A stretch of 5,800 bases of DNA, taken from the NCBI GenBank assembly GCA_026984165.1, contig JALSSQ010000006.1:1-5800 (forward strand), given 5' to 3'. The notes beneath the pieces were generated by a model. The model searched no databases. It had not been told where the DNA came from and saw only the letters and a program-made list of their open reading frames with translations. The stretch is from Sulfurovum sp. (GTDB taxonomy: Bacteria; Campylobacterota; Campylobacteria; Campylobacterales; Sulfurovaceae). Of this stretch, positions 1-5,439 are shown piece after piece. The position numbers and the translations under genes are program-made. How positions within the stretch are numbered: position 1 is the first letter of the stretch; each line of letters opens with the position of its first letter.

Positions 1-993
1 ATAAGTCTTATTTTCACGCTTGTCACCCCACTACTCTTTGGCTATAGCTTTACGATGGAAGTGGACAATGCCAAGCCTATGGTGGGCGAAACCATCCATC
101 TGACTATACACTTTCGCTACGACAACCTAGAAGAGTACGATCTAGCAGAACCAGACTACGAGAACTTCAACATCGCCCTAGTAGATGAGAACGAAACCCA
201 AGAAACCAACAGTACATGGCTAGTCACACAGCACTACACCCTCATAGCCAAAAAAGCAGGCACATTGACCCTACATCCACTCAAAGCCCATATAGAGTTC
301 ATCCCACTAAAATATAATAAAAAATATAATAAAAACCACTACCTACAAAAACAAGACATCTCCACCCAAACCCTCACACTAAATGTAAGTCCACTCCCTC
401 AAGGCATACAAGTTACAGGTGACTACACCCTGCAAGCAAGCCTAGACAAGAATCAAAGCACCCAAAGCTCACCAGTACAGTTTAGCATTGCACTCATAGG
501 TGAAGGAAACCTAGAAACCCTAGACCTCCTCACCCTACACATCCCCCACACCACCATCTACGAAAAAAGCACAAGCCCATACAGCAAAACCTTCAGCATC
601 CTAGCCAACCAAGACTACACCATACCACCCATCGTGCTGAAATATTTTAACCAAAAGAGTAAGACGGTGATGCTTACGAGTACGCCTAGCTATGACATAC
701 ACATATCGGGAAACAAAACATCTCATTCTCTTTTGTGGCTATTTGTTTTACTCCTCATTGGTATTGTGTGTTATGGTCTTTGGGTGCTAGATAGGCTGGC
801 ATATTTAGATACTAAAATAATCTTTATCAAACAACTCAAAAGATGTAAAAATAAAGAAGAATTGCTTAAAAAAATTGCTCCTTATATAGGGAAAGATAGA
901 GGGCTTACGCGATTGATTTATCGGTTGGAAGGGTGTGATGATGGGGAGTTTAAAAAGGTTAAAAAAGAAATCATTAAAAACTTTTACCATTAG
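1..993 (+). CDS. batD: BatD-like membrane protein, 5' end cut by window edge
   Basis: The frame is open from base 1, and the 18 codons before the ATG at 55 encode a hydrophobic stretch ending LLFGYSFT. This looks like the end of a signal peptide, so the true start lies left of the window and the ATG at 55 is internal. Numbered from that ATG, residues 1-115 and 118-217 resemble the beta-rich extracytoplasmic domains of BatD, with a GEGNLETL segment (149-156) and an IPPIVLKYF strand (190-198) typical of the family. A single transmembrane helix spans about 226-245, followed by a basic, helical cytoplasmic tail of about 65 residues. BatD proteins are usually encoded with the MoxR ATPase and the VWA proteins BatA/BatB, and are linked to envelope stress or aerotolerance; those partners would lie to the left if present. 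A 12-bp in-frame duplication and a sharp base-skew change occur inside the gene. The family call rests on overall pattern, not on a catalytic motif. Confidence 0.72.
   Translation: MSLIFTLVTPLLFGYSFTMEVDNAKPMVGETIHLTIHFRYDNLEEYDLAEPDYENFNIALVDENETQETNSTWLVTQHYTLIAKKAGTLTLHPLKAHIEFIPLKYNKKYNKNHYLQKQDISTQTLTLNVSPLPQGIQVTGDYTLQASLDKNQSTQSSPVQFSIALIGEGNLETLDLLTLHIPHTTIYEKSTSPYSKTFSILANQDYTIPPIVLKYFNQKSKTVMLTSTPSYDIHISGNKTSHSLLWLFVLLLIGIVCYGLWVLDRLAYLDTKIIFIKQLKRCKNKEELLKKIAPYIGKDRGLTRLIYRLEGCDDGEFKKVKKEIIKNFYH
310..333 (+). repeat. Perfect 12-bp tandem duplication inside batD
   Basis: Two exact adjacent copies of AAATATAATAAA (310-321 and 322-333) lie in frame and encode KYNK twice (residues 86-93 counted from the ATG at 55). 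The repeat is AT-rich within an otherwise C/A-rich stretch, and it falls between two predicted beta segments, so it probably lengthens a surface loop. Replication slippage is the simplest origin. Confidence 0.85.
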
Positions 994-1032
994 TTTACAC
1001 TTCTACGCTACCATAAAGAAAAAGGATACATC

Positions 1033-1503
1033 ATGCAAAAGATACTTTTACTCCTCTTAACCTCTTTCACCCTGCTCTTAGCCGAAAACACCTCTGCTAA
1101 AGTCGTCTATGACCTCACGACTGCCAATCAAAAAGCCTTTGAACGTAAAATACTCAAAGCCATCGTGGCAAACAAAGCCTACTATGAAAGCAAGCTCAAA
1201 GAGCTGGATGTCACAGTGGTCATCCATGGTGGAGCATATCGGTATTTTACAGTAAACCCAAGCAAAACAGAGTACAAAACAGACAAGACACTGCTTGCTG
1301 ACTATGATAGCCTTAAAAAGCGTATCAAAACCATGCATGACACCTATGATGTAGAGTTTCTTATGTGTGGAGCAGGTATGTCAAAGCATGGGCTTAAAGC
1401 AAAGGATATAGTGAGTTACGTTAAAATAATTCCCAATTCGACCATAGGACTCATAGACAAACAAAATGAGGGGTATGCATATATCCCCGTCAATGATAAA
1501 TAA
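1033..1503 (+). CDS. Exported DsrE/DsrF-family protein
   Basis: This 156-residue protein starts with a Sec signal peptide: basic QK at 2-3, a leucine-rich core at 4-16, and possible cleavage after A17 or A22. The rest resembles a single DsrE-like domain. There is a beta strand VVYDL (24-28), a long helix (about 31-55), a second strand TVVIHGGAYRYF (61-72), a helix around 90-104, the strand VEFLMCGAGM (107-116) with the conserved-position Cys112, and the closing strands VKIIPNSTIGLIDKQNEGYAYI. DsrE-fold proteins bind or relay sulfur through such a cysteine in some members, while others have no known role; sulfur transfer here is an inference. A Shine-Dalgarno sequence AAGGA at 1022-1026 sits 6 nt before the ATG. 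The gene follows batD by 39 bp and precedes the metallophosphoesterase by 23 bp, so the pair is probably co-transcribed. The exported location sets it apart from the cytoplasmic DsrEFH complex. Confidence 0.78.
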   Translation: MQKILLLLLTSFTLLLAENTSAKVVYDLTTANQKAFERKILKAIVANKAYYESKLKELDVTVVIHGGAYRYFTVNPSKTEYKTDKTLLADYDSLKKRIKTMHDTYDVEFLMCGAGMSKHGLKAKDIVSYVKIIPNSTIGLIDKQNEGYAYIPVNDK

Positions 1504-1526
1504 TTTAATTCAAATCAGGAGAAATC

Positions 1527-2384
1527 ATGAAAAAACTAACAAGAAGAAACTTTTTTAAAGGGGCTGCTGCTTTGGCTGCGATGCCCCTTGTAGCAAATGA
1601 GAGTAAAACAGAGGCCAAACAACCTAGCTCACTCAAGCTTGTTCACATCACAGATGCCCATATGGATATGGGAAATCCCGACAGTGTAGAAGCCCTCAAA
1701 ATGGCTGTAGCCTACCTCAACACACACTACACAGACCTAGACTGTGTACTCTTTGGTGGAGACAACTTTAACAACAACATGAAAGCTGACTCAGATGCCC
1801 TTGTCTATAAAGAGATAGTAGAAAAACTCCACTGCCCTGTCTATCATGTACGTGGAAACAAAGAGTCCTCTCCTGCCAATGACAACCGCATACACCTAGA
1901 GGAGTTTAAAAAGCTCTTTATGTCCTACAAAGGCATGACAGTAGAAGGCAAAGATTGGGCTGTGGAGATAAACGGACACCTTATTTTAGGACTTGACAGC
2001 TGTATAGAAAATGCGAACAATGGCGAATTTAGCAAAGAGACACTCGCATTTGCCAAAAAGATGCTAGACCTTGGCAAACCAACCCTCATACTTAACCACC
2101 ACCCTTACACCAACTACTGGTGTGGTACAGAAGCCAAAGATATACATAAATATGTACTAGGAAATGGCGAAGAAACCATCAAAGCACTTTTTGACTATCC
2201 TAACTTACTTGTCACGCTTTCTGGACACAAACATATTGACAACATAAAAATGATAAACAAAGTCAAAACCATCACAACCAGAGGATTCATACGTCCACTA
2301 GACCTTGACGAATATCCAATGCGTTATGTAGAGATAAAAGAGAATGAAGTAAGTGAGAAACTGATCTATACTACAGATGCCTAA
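1527..2384 (+). CDS. Tat-exported calcineurin-like metallophosphoesterase
   Basis: The N-terminus carries a twin-arginine signal, T5-R-R-N-F-F-K11, followed by an alanine-rich hydrophobic segment (12-23), so the protein should be exported folded, consistent with metal loading in the cytoplasm. The calcineurin-type metal-binding series is present: D43-A-H45, G77-G-D79-N80, G110-N111-K112-E113, H191-H192-P and G233-H234-K-H236. The third block is normally GNH[DE]; here the histidine, usually the proton donor, is lysine. At 285 residues the size fits a single-domain enzyme of the Icc/CpdA-like group. The substrate (nucleotide, phosphodiester or phosphomonoester) cannot be told from sequence. AGGAG at 1517-1521 lies 5 nt before the ATG and supports this start. 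It follows the DsrE-family gene closely, so both products probably share the periplasm. It converges with the histidine kinase gene. Confidence 0.86.
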   Translation: MKKLTRRNFFKGAAALAAMPLVANESKTEAKQPSSLKLVHITDAHMDMGNPDSVEALKMAVAYLNTHYTDLDCVLFGGDNFNNNMKADSDALVYKEIVEKLHCPVYHVRGNKESSPANDNRIHLEEFKKLFMSYKGMTVEGKDWAVEINGHLILGLDSCIENANNGEFSKETLAFAKKMLDLGKPTLILNHHPYTNYWCGTEAKDIHKYVLGNGEETIKALFDYPNLLVTLSGHKHIDNIKMINKVKTITTRGFIRPLDLDEYPMRYVEIKENEVSEKLIYTTDA

Positions 2385-2393
2385 GAAGCATCT
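2375..2393. terminator. Possible weak bidirectional hairpin between convergent genes
   Basis: AGATGC (2375-2380) and GCATCT (2388-2393) form a 6-bp inverted repeat with a 7-nt loop, spanning the stop codon of the metallophosphoesterase and ending next to the stop of the histidine kinase. Only three T residues follow on the plus strand, so as an intrinsic terminator it is weak. The position between convergent genes is the main argument. Confidence 0.3.
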
Positions 2394-3419
2394 TTAAAGA
2401 GAAAGAGAAAAAGAAAAAGTTGAACCTTTGTTTTCTTTACTTTCTATTTCTAATTTGCTTCCATGCAAAGAGAGAATACTTTTCACGATAGAAAGTCCTA
2501 GACCCATAGAGTTGTCCCAAGAGTGTGTACCAGAGCGGTAAAACTTTTTTGTCACTTTGCCAATGTCACGCTCTGAAATGCCTGCCCCTTTATCTTTGAC
2601 AGAAATTTTGCCATCTTTTAAAGAGACAGTGACTTCATCTTTTGAATATTTCAAAGCATTTTCTATCAGGTTTTTAAGTACCACTTCCAAAAGTGTTCGG
2701 TCAGCTTTGACAATCGTGCTTTCTGCCTCGATGCGTATCTCTCTGTTGGTATATTTGTCCAGTAGCGACCTCTTTACCTCAACGATAAGTTGATAGATAT
2801 CAAAACTGCTGGGATGAAGGGTAGCTTCGCCGCTTTCAAACTTGTTCCACAATACCAATCTACTAAGCAAAGCCTCTATTTTGAGACCATTGTTATAAAT
2901 TTTATTTAAAAATTTTTCTTGTAATGCAGGAGGGATATCTTTATCATCTTCAAGTGTCTGTGCATATCCCATAATAGAAGCAATGGGATTTCTAAATTCA
3001 TGTGCAATGGCAGAAAGCATATCGGCACGTTGACGGTTTTTGAGTTTCAGTTTGGCATTATAGCGCTGTTTTACATCTTCTCTTTTTTTTGATTTTTTCA
3101 ATACTTTAATAAGATTTTGATTAATCTCTTCTAGCTCTTGTGTAAAAAAATGGGTTTTATAATCTATTTTTTCAATTTTATCCATAGATTGCAAATACGC
3201 AGCAATAATACGAAGCTCTTTTTCCATACGTTTAGCCCCACGACCTACAGCATAAACAAAAAGGGCTAAAGCCAAAGCCAACAATCCAAGAAAAAGAAAC
3301 AACGTATCTCTATTGTCAATCAACACTGTTGCAAGTACCCAAAAGAGAACAAAGAGCAATACCGCCATACTAATAAGGCGTGCCAATACATACTCTTTAA
3401 AATGAGGACGTTTATACAT
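2394..3419 (-). CDS. Two-transmembrane sensor histidine kinase, orphan in this window
   Basis: This 341-residue kinase has two predicted transmembrane helices (about 11-33 and 39-58) joined by only a few residues (IDNRD), so it lacks a periplasmic sensor domain. A charged, lysine-rich and probably coiled-coil linker (about 62-130) leads to the HisKA dimerisation domain with the phosphoacceptor box H140-E-F-R-N-P145. The HATPase_c domain shows the N box (N250-L-I-E-N254), G1 box D276-x-G-x-G280, F box KKFYR (291-295) and G2 box GLGLS (306-310), so catalytic function looks intact. Its start lies 7 bp beyond the stop of the thioredoxin-fold gene, with no strong Shine-Dalgarno sequence, which suggests translation coupled to that gene. 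No response regulator lies next to it, so its partner must be elsewhere. The stimulus is unknown; the short loop suggests sensing within the membrane or through another protein. Confidence 0.9.
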   Translation of the reverse strand: MYKRPHFKEYVLARLISMAVLLFVLFWVLATVLIDNRDTLFLFLGLLALALALFVYAVGRGAKRMEKELRIIAAYLQSMDKIEKIDYKTHFFTQELEEINQNLIKVLKKSKKREDVKQRYNAKLKLKNRQRADMLSAIAHEFRNPIASIMGYAQTLEDDKDIPPALQEKFLNKIYNNGLKIEALLSRLVLWNKFESGEATLHPSSFDIYQLIVEVKRSLLDKYTNREIRIEAESTIVKADRTLLEVVLKNLIENALKYSKDEVTVSLKDGKISVKDKGAGISERDIGKVTKKFYRSGTHSWDNSMGLGLSIVKSILSLHGSKLEIESKENKGSTFSFSLSL

Positions 3420-3426
3420 GCAAGAC

Positions 3427-3816
3427 TTAATCTCTTTTTTTCTCTACATCATTCAGTGTTGCATTAAAATCAGTCACATCTTCATAACCTAGCACTTGCT
3501 GAATAACAGCTTTGTTTGGTTTCATAAAGAAAATAGTAGGTACACCCTCAACGCGAGGAAGTTTTTTCATTGCGGATGTATCGTTTCGCATCACTTTCAC
3601 AATGACATAGTTTTCCAACCTTTTTTCTATACGTTCATCCGAAAGTGTACGCCCTTTCATCTTTTTGCACCAACGACAATACTCTGCTTCGACCATAACC
3701 ATCATGTTTTTATGCTCTTTTTGTGCTGTAGCTATTGCTGTATCTATATTTTTTGACCACTCCAATGCAAACAGTGCTGTAGAGAGTATCCATATTGAGA
3801 TTGCTATTTTTATCAT
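3427..3816 (-). CDS. Exported thioredoxin-fold protein (CRWC active site)
   Basis: This 129-residue protein has an N-terminal hydrophobic signal (residues 3-17) with a plausible cleavage site after ALFA (A17), so it should act in the periplasm. The mature part is a compact thioredoxin fold: W20 and a first helix (about 23-35), the strand MMVMVEAEY, the redox motif C47-R-W-C50 at the head of the next helix, the strand YVIVKVMRND (70-79), and the cis-proline motif GVPT with P93 before the strand IFFMK. The pattern resembles the SoxW/DsbD C-terminal-like thioredoxins, suggesting thiol-disulfide exchange with exported proteins; whether it reduces or oxidises is not evident. AAGGA (read on the minus strand from 3829-3825) lies 8 nt before the ATG and overlaps the last codon of dapE. 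The gene sits between dapE and the histidine kinase with 5 and 7 bp gaps, so it belongs to their operon. Confidence 0.85.
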   Translation of the reverse strand: MIKIAISIWILSTALFALEWSKNIDTAIATAQKEHKNMMVMVEAEYCRWCKKMKGRTLSDERIEKRLENYVIVKVMRNDTSAMKKLPRVEGVPTIFFMKPNKAVIQQVLGYEDVTDFNATLNDVEKKRD

Positions 3817-3821
3817 CTTTG

Positions 3822-4940
3822 TTATCCTTGGTTAAAATGTTGAACCATATTCCAAAAGACTTCATACAATTTTTCGACCTCTTCAATAGAGGTACATTCA
3901 TTGGGAGCATGAATGGTGTCATTGATGACACCAAACTCTACCACATCAATACCAAAAGCACCCATATGTCGTGCATCGCTTGTACCCCCTGCTGTAGAAA
4001 GTTTGGCTTTTATGCCTGTGACATCTTCTATGCTCTGTATCAATTTCGTGACAATTTTGGAGTCTCTTGTGGTTACAAAGGGGTAAGAGCCTTGTGTCAA
4101 TTCCAAATGATAATCAAGTCCTTCAAAACATTTCTCAATATGTAGTCTAATATCTTCTTGTGTGGTTTTTGTGGAATTACGTACATTAAACATCAATTTA
4201 AGGCTTCCTGGTGTCACATTGGTCACCTCCATGCCACCACGTATATCAGTAATGACCATTTGACTTGGGGCAAAATCATCATCCCCATTGTCCAGATGAA
4301 TCCCTGCAATTTTATCAAGTATTGGCGCTATCTGATGTACTGGGTTAATAGCTTTTTCAGGGTAAGCTGCATGCCCTTGTTTTCCCTGAATAGTAAGATA
4401 TCCATTAATAGAACCACGGCGACCTATCTTAATGGCATCTCCAAAAGTTTTTTCGCAAGTAGGCTCCGCAACCACACAATAATCTGGCAATAGCCCCTGC
4501 TCTTTTAAATGCTCAAGCATGACTATTGTGCCATAGGTTCCCTCTCCCTCTTCATCAGAGGTAAGCAGTAAAGAGAGTGTACCATCAAACACTTCAGTCT
4601 CTTTGCATGCCTGCACAAAAGCTGCCACACCAGACTTCATATCCTGCGTACCTCTGGCATAGATCTTACCCTCTTTGATGATAGGCACAAATGGATTGGT
4701 ATCCCAGTTATCACCCGCAGGTACTACATCTACATGTCCAGCAAAACAAAGATGCACACCATCGCCAAATCTTTTAGACAAGAAAAGGTTTTTTACCCCC
4801 TCTTTATTGACATACACTGCCTCATAGTCATCAAGATACTCCTCTATAAATTTTAAAGAACCTGCATCATCAGGGGTTAAAGATTGGAAACTTAAAAGTT
4901 TCAGCAGAAGATCAACTACATTCATATTGTACTCATTCAT
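3822..4940 (-). CDS. dapE: Succinyl-diaminopimelate desuccinylase
   Basis: DapE hydrolyses N-succinyl-LL-2,6-diaminopimelate to LL-diaminopimelate and succinate in the cytoplasm, supplying lysine and the peptidoglycan cross-linking residue. The dinuclear-zinc M20 signature is complete: GHVDVVP with H69 and D71, RGTQDMKSG with bridging D100, SDEEGEG with general base E130 and ligand E131, AEP with E159, and the C-terminal NDTIHAPNE with H344. The dimerisation/lid part includes GRRGSINGYL and GKQGHAAYPEKAINP with H190. SLTPDDAG near the N-terminus and GGTSDAR (318-324) are also characteristic. The 372-residue length is normal. Residues are counted from the ATG ending at 4940; a second in-frame ATG (codon 6, 4925-4923) may be the real start, because it matches related Campylobacterota proteins as I recall them and leaves a longer leader behind the -10 box. 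It is the first gene of the dapE / thioredoxin-fold / histidine kinase operon. Confidence 0.96.
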   Translation of the reverse strand: MNEYNMNVVDLLLKLLSFQSLTPDDAGSLKFIEEYLDDYEAVYVNKEGVKNLFLSKRFGDGVHLCFAGHVDVVPAGDNWDTNPFVPIIKEGKIYARGTQDMKSGVAAFVQACKETEVFDGTLSLLLTSDEEGEGTYGTIVMLEHLKEQGLLPDYCVVAEPTCEKTFGDAIKIGRRGSINGYLTIQGKQGHAAYPEKAINPVHQIAPILDKIAGIHLDNGDDDFAPSQMVITDIRGGMEVTNVTPGSLKLMFNVRNSTKTTQEDIRLHIEKCFEGLDYHLELTQGSYPFVTTRDSKIVTKLIQSIEDVTGIKAKLSTAGGTSDARHMGAFGIDVVEFGVINDTIHAPNECTSIEEVEKLYEVFWNMVQHFNQG

Positions 4941-4958
4941 TTTAATTTTAATTGTTGT

Positions 4959-4964
4959 ATTATA
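4959..4964 (-). promoter_or_regulatory. -10 box of the dapE operon promoter
   Basis: Read on the minus strand, these six bases are a perfect TATAAT. Transcription would start near 4951-4953, only about 12 nt before the outer dapE ATG but about 27 nt before the ATG at codon 6. There is no good -35 element (GCTTAC at 17 bp, poor match), which is common in Campylobacterota sigma-70 promoters. Confidence 0.62.
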
Positions 4965-4999
4965 GAGAGATTGTGCTTTTAGTAAGCCTAGATATTAAG

Positions 5000-5026
5000 T
5001 TGAGATTAGTCATACACTAATCTCAA
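5000..5026 (-). terminator. Perfect 11-bp inverted repeat; candidate rhodanese terminator or dapE operator
   Basis: TTGAGATTAGT (5000-5010) and ACTAATCTCAA (5016-5026) are exactly complementary around a 5-nt loop, CATAC. The hairpin begins about 18 bp after the rhodanese stop codon on the minus strand, a natural terminator position. However, no U-run follows the stem (the transcript continues CUUAAUAUCU). It also lies roughly 50-75 bp upstream of the predicted dapE transcription start, where a symmetric regulator site is possible. Terminator is slightly favoured by placement. Confidence 0.5.
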
Positions 5027-5044
5027 GGAGAGAAGAATAAACTT

Positions 5045-5389
5045 TTACTTTTCAATCTCTCCACGATATGACATAATACCACCATAATGATTTATAGTAC
5101 TTTTATGACCATTTTGAGCAAAAATACTTGCTACCTGCCCACTTCTACTACCTGTACGGCAAGTAAATATCACTGTTTTATCTTGCGTGTTTTTAAATAA
5201 CTCTTCACTCCACTGCTGAAATGATGTAGTAGGTTTTAGCATATCCACACCTTTAATGTGTCCCATTTGATATTCCATCTCTTCTCTCACATCTACGAGT
5301 ATAAAATCAACTTTACCTTCTTTTCTAGCCTGCAAAAGGGTTTCTAGTTCTTGAGAATCAATGTCTCTTTTTTCCAATAATTGTTGCAT
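5045..5389 (-). CDS. Single-domain rhodanese (sulfurtransferase)
   Basis: Rhodaneses carry sulfane sulfur as a persulfide on an active-site cysteine and pass it to thiol acceptors. Numbered from the chosen start, this 114-residue protein shows the family landmarks: strand and loop LVDVRE (D33, R35), GHIKGV (43-48) and the active-site loop C77-R-T-G-S-R82 followed by SG, then the C-terminal NHYGGIMSYRGEI. The six-residue loop with arginine at its last position is the GlpE/PspE type. There is no signal peptide, so it is cytoplasmic. The start at 5389 is preferred over an in-frame ATG at 5407: GGAGG lies exactly 5 nt before it, whereas the upstream ATG has no Shine-Dalgarno sequence and would sit only a few bases after the predicted transcription start. 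It follows the FTR-like gene in the same direction. The sulfur donor and acceptor are not known. Confidence 0.9.
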   Translation of the reverse strand: MQQLLEKRDIDSQELETLLQARKEGKVDFILVDVREEMEYQMGHIKGVDMLKPTTSFQQWSEELFKNTQDKTVIFTCRTGSRSGQVASIFAQNGHKSTINHYGGIMSYRGEIEK

Positions 5390-5394
5390 ATCTG

Positions 5395-5399
5395 CCTCC
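5395..5399 (-). promoter_or_regulatory. Shine-Dalgarno sequence that sets the rhodanese start
   Basis: GGAGG on the minus strand lies 5 nt before the ATG ending at 5389. It would fall inside the coding sequence if translation began at the ATG ending at 5407, so it argues for the shorter protein. Confidence 0.75.
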
Positions 5400-5420
5400 A
5401 ATGACATTAAATAATCGCGT

Positions 5421-5426
5421 ATTATA
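5421..5426 (-). promoter_or_regulatory. -10 box upstream of the rhodanese gene
   Basis: A perfect TATAAT on the minus strand lies in the 50-bp gap between the FTR-like gene and the chosen rhodanese start. Transcription would begin near 5413-5415, giving a leader of about 25 nt that contains the GGAGG. No convincing -35 is seen. The rhodanese may therefore be expressed alone as well as by read-through from the upstream gene. Confidence 0.5.
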
Positions 5427-5439
5427 GTAAATAATTCTT

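Noticed and set aside
55..57. ATG at 55 as the start of the BatD-like protein
   Set aside because: The frame is open to base 1 and the upstream codons encode a signal-peptide-like hydrophobic stretch, so this ATG is internal.
313..330. TATAAT-like hexamers as promoters inside batD
   Set aside because: They arise from the AT-rich 12-bp duplication within coding sequence, have no -35 partner and no gene start nearby.
994..1032. Promoter or terminator between batD and the DsrE-family gene
   Set aside because: No -10-like hexamer of quality, no hairpin and no T-run were found; only the Shine-Dalgarno sequence is clear, so read-through from batD is possible.
2557..2793. Plus-strand open frame opposite the histidine kinase
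   Set aside because: It is the complement of the conserved ATPase domain and has no independent coding evidence.
3420..3426. Separate promoter for the histidine kinase
   Set aside because: The gap is 7 bp and no convincing -10 element is seen just upstream inside the thioredoxin-fold gene.
3795..4493. Plus-strand open frames opposite dapE
   Set aside because: They lie antisense to a gene with complete DapE motifs and show no recognisable domain or ribosome site; they are shadows.
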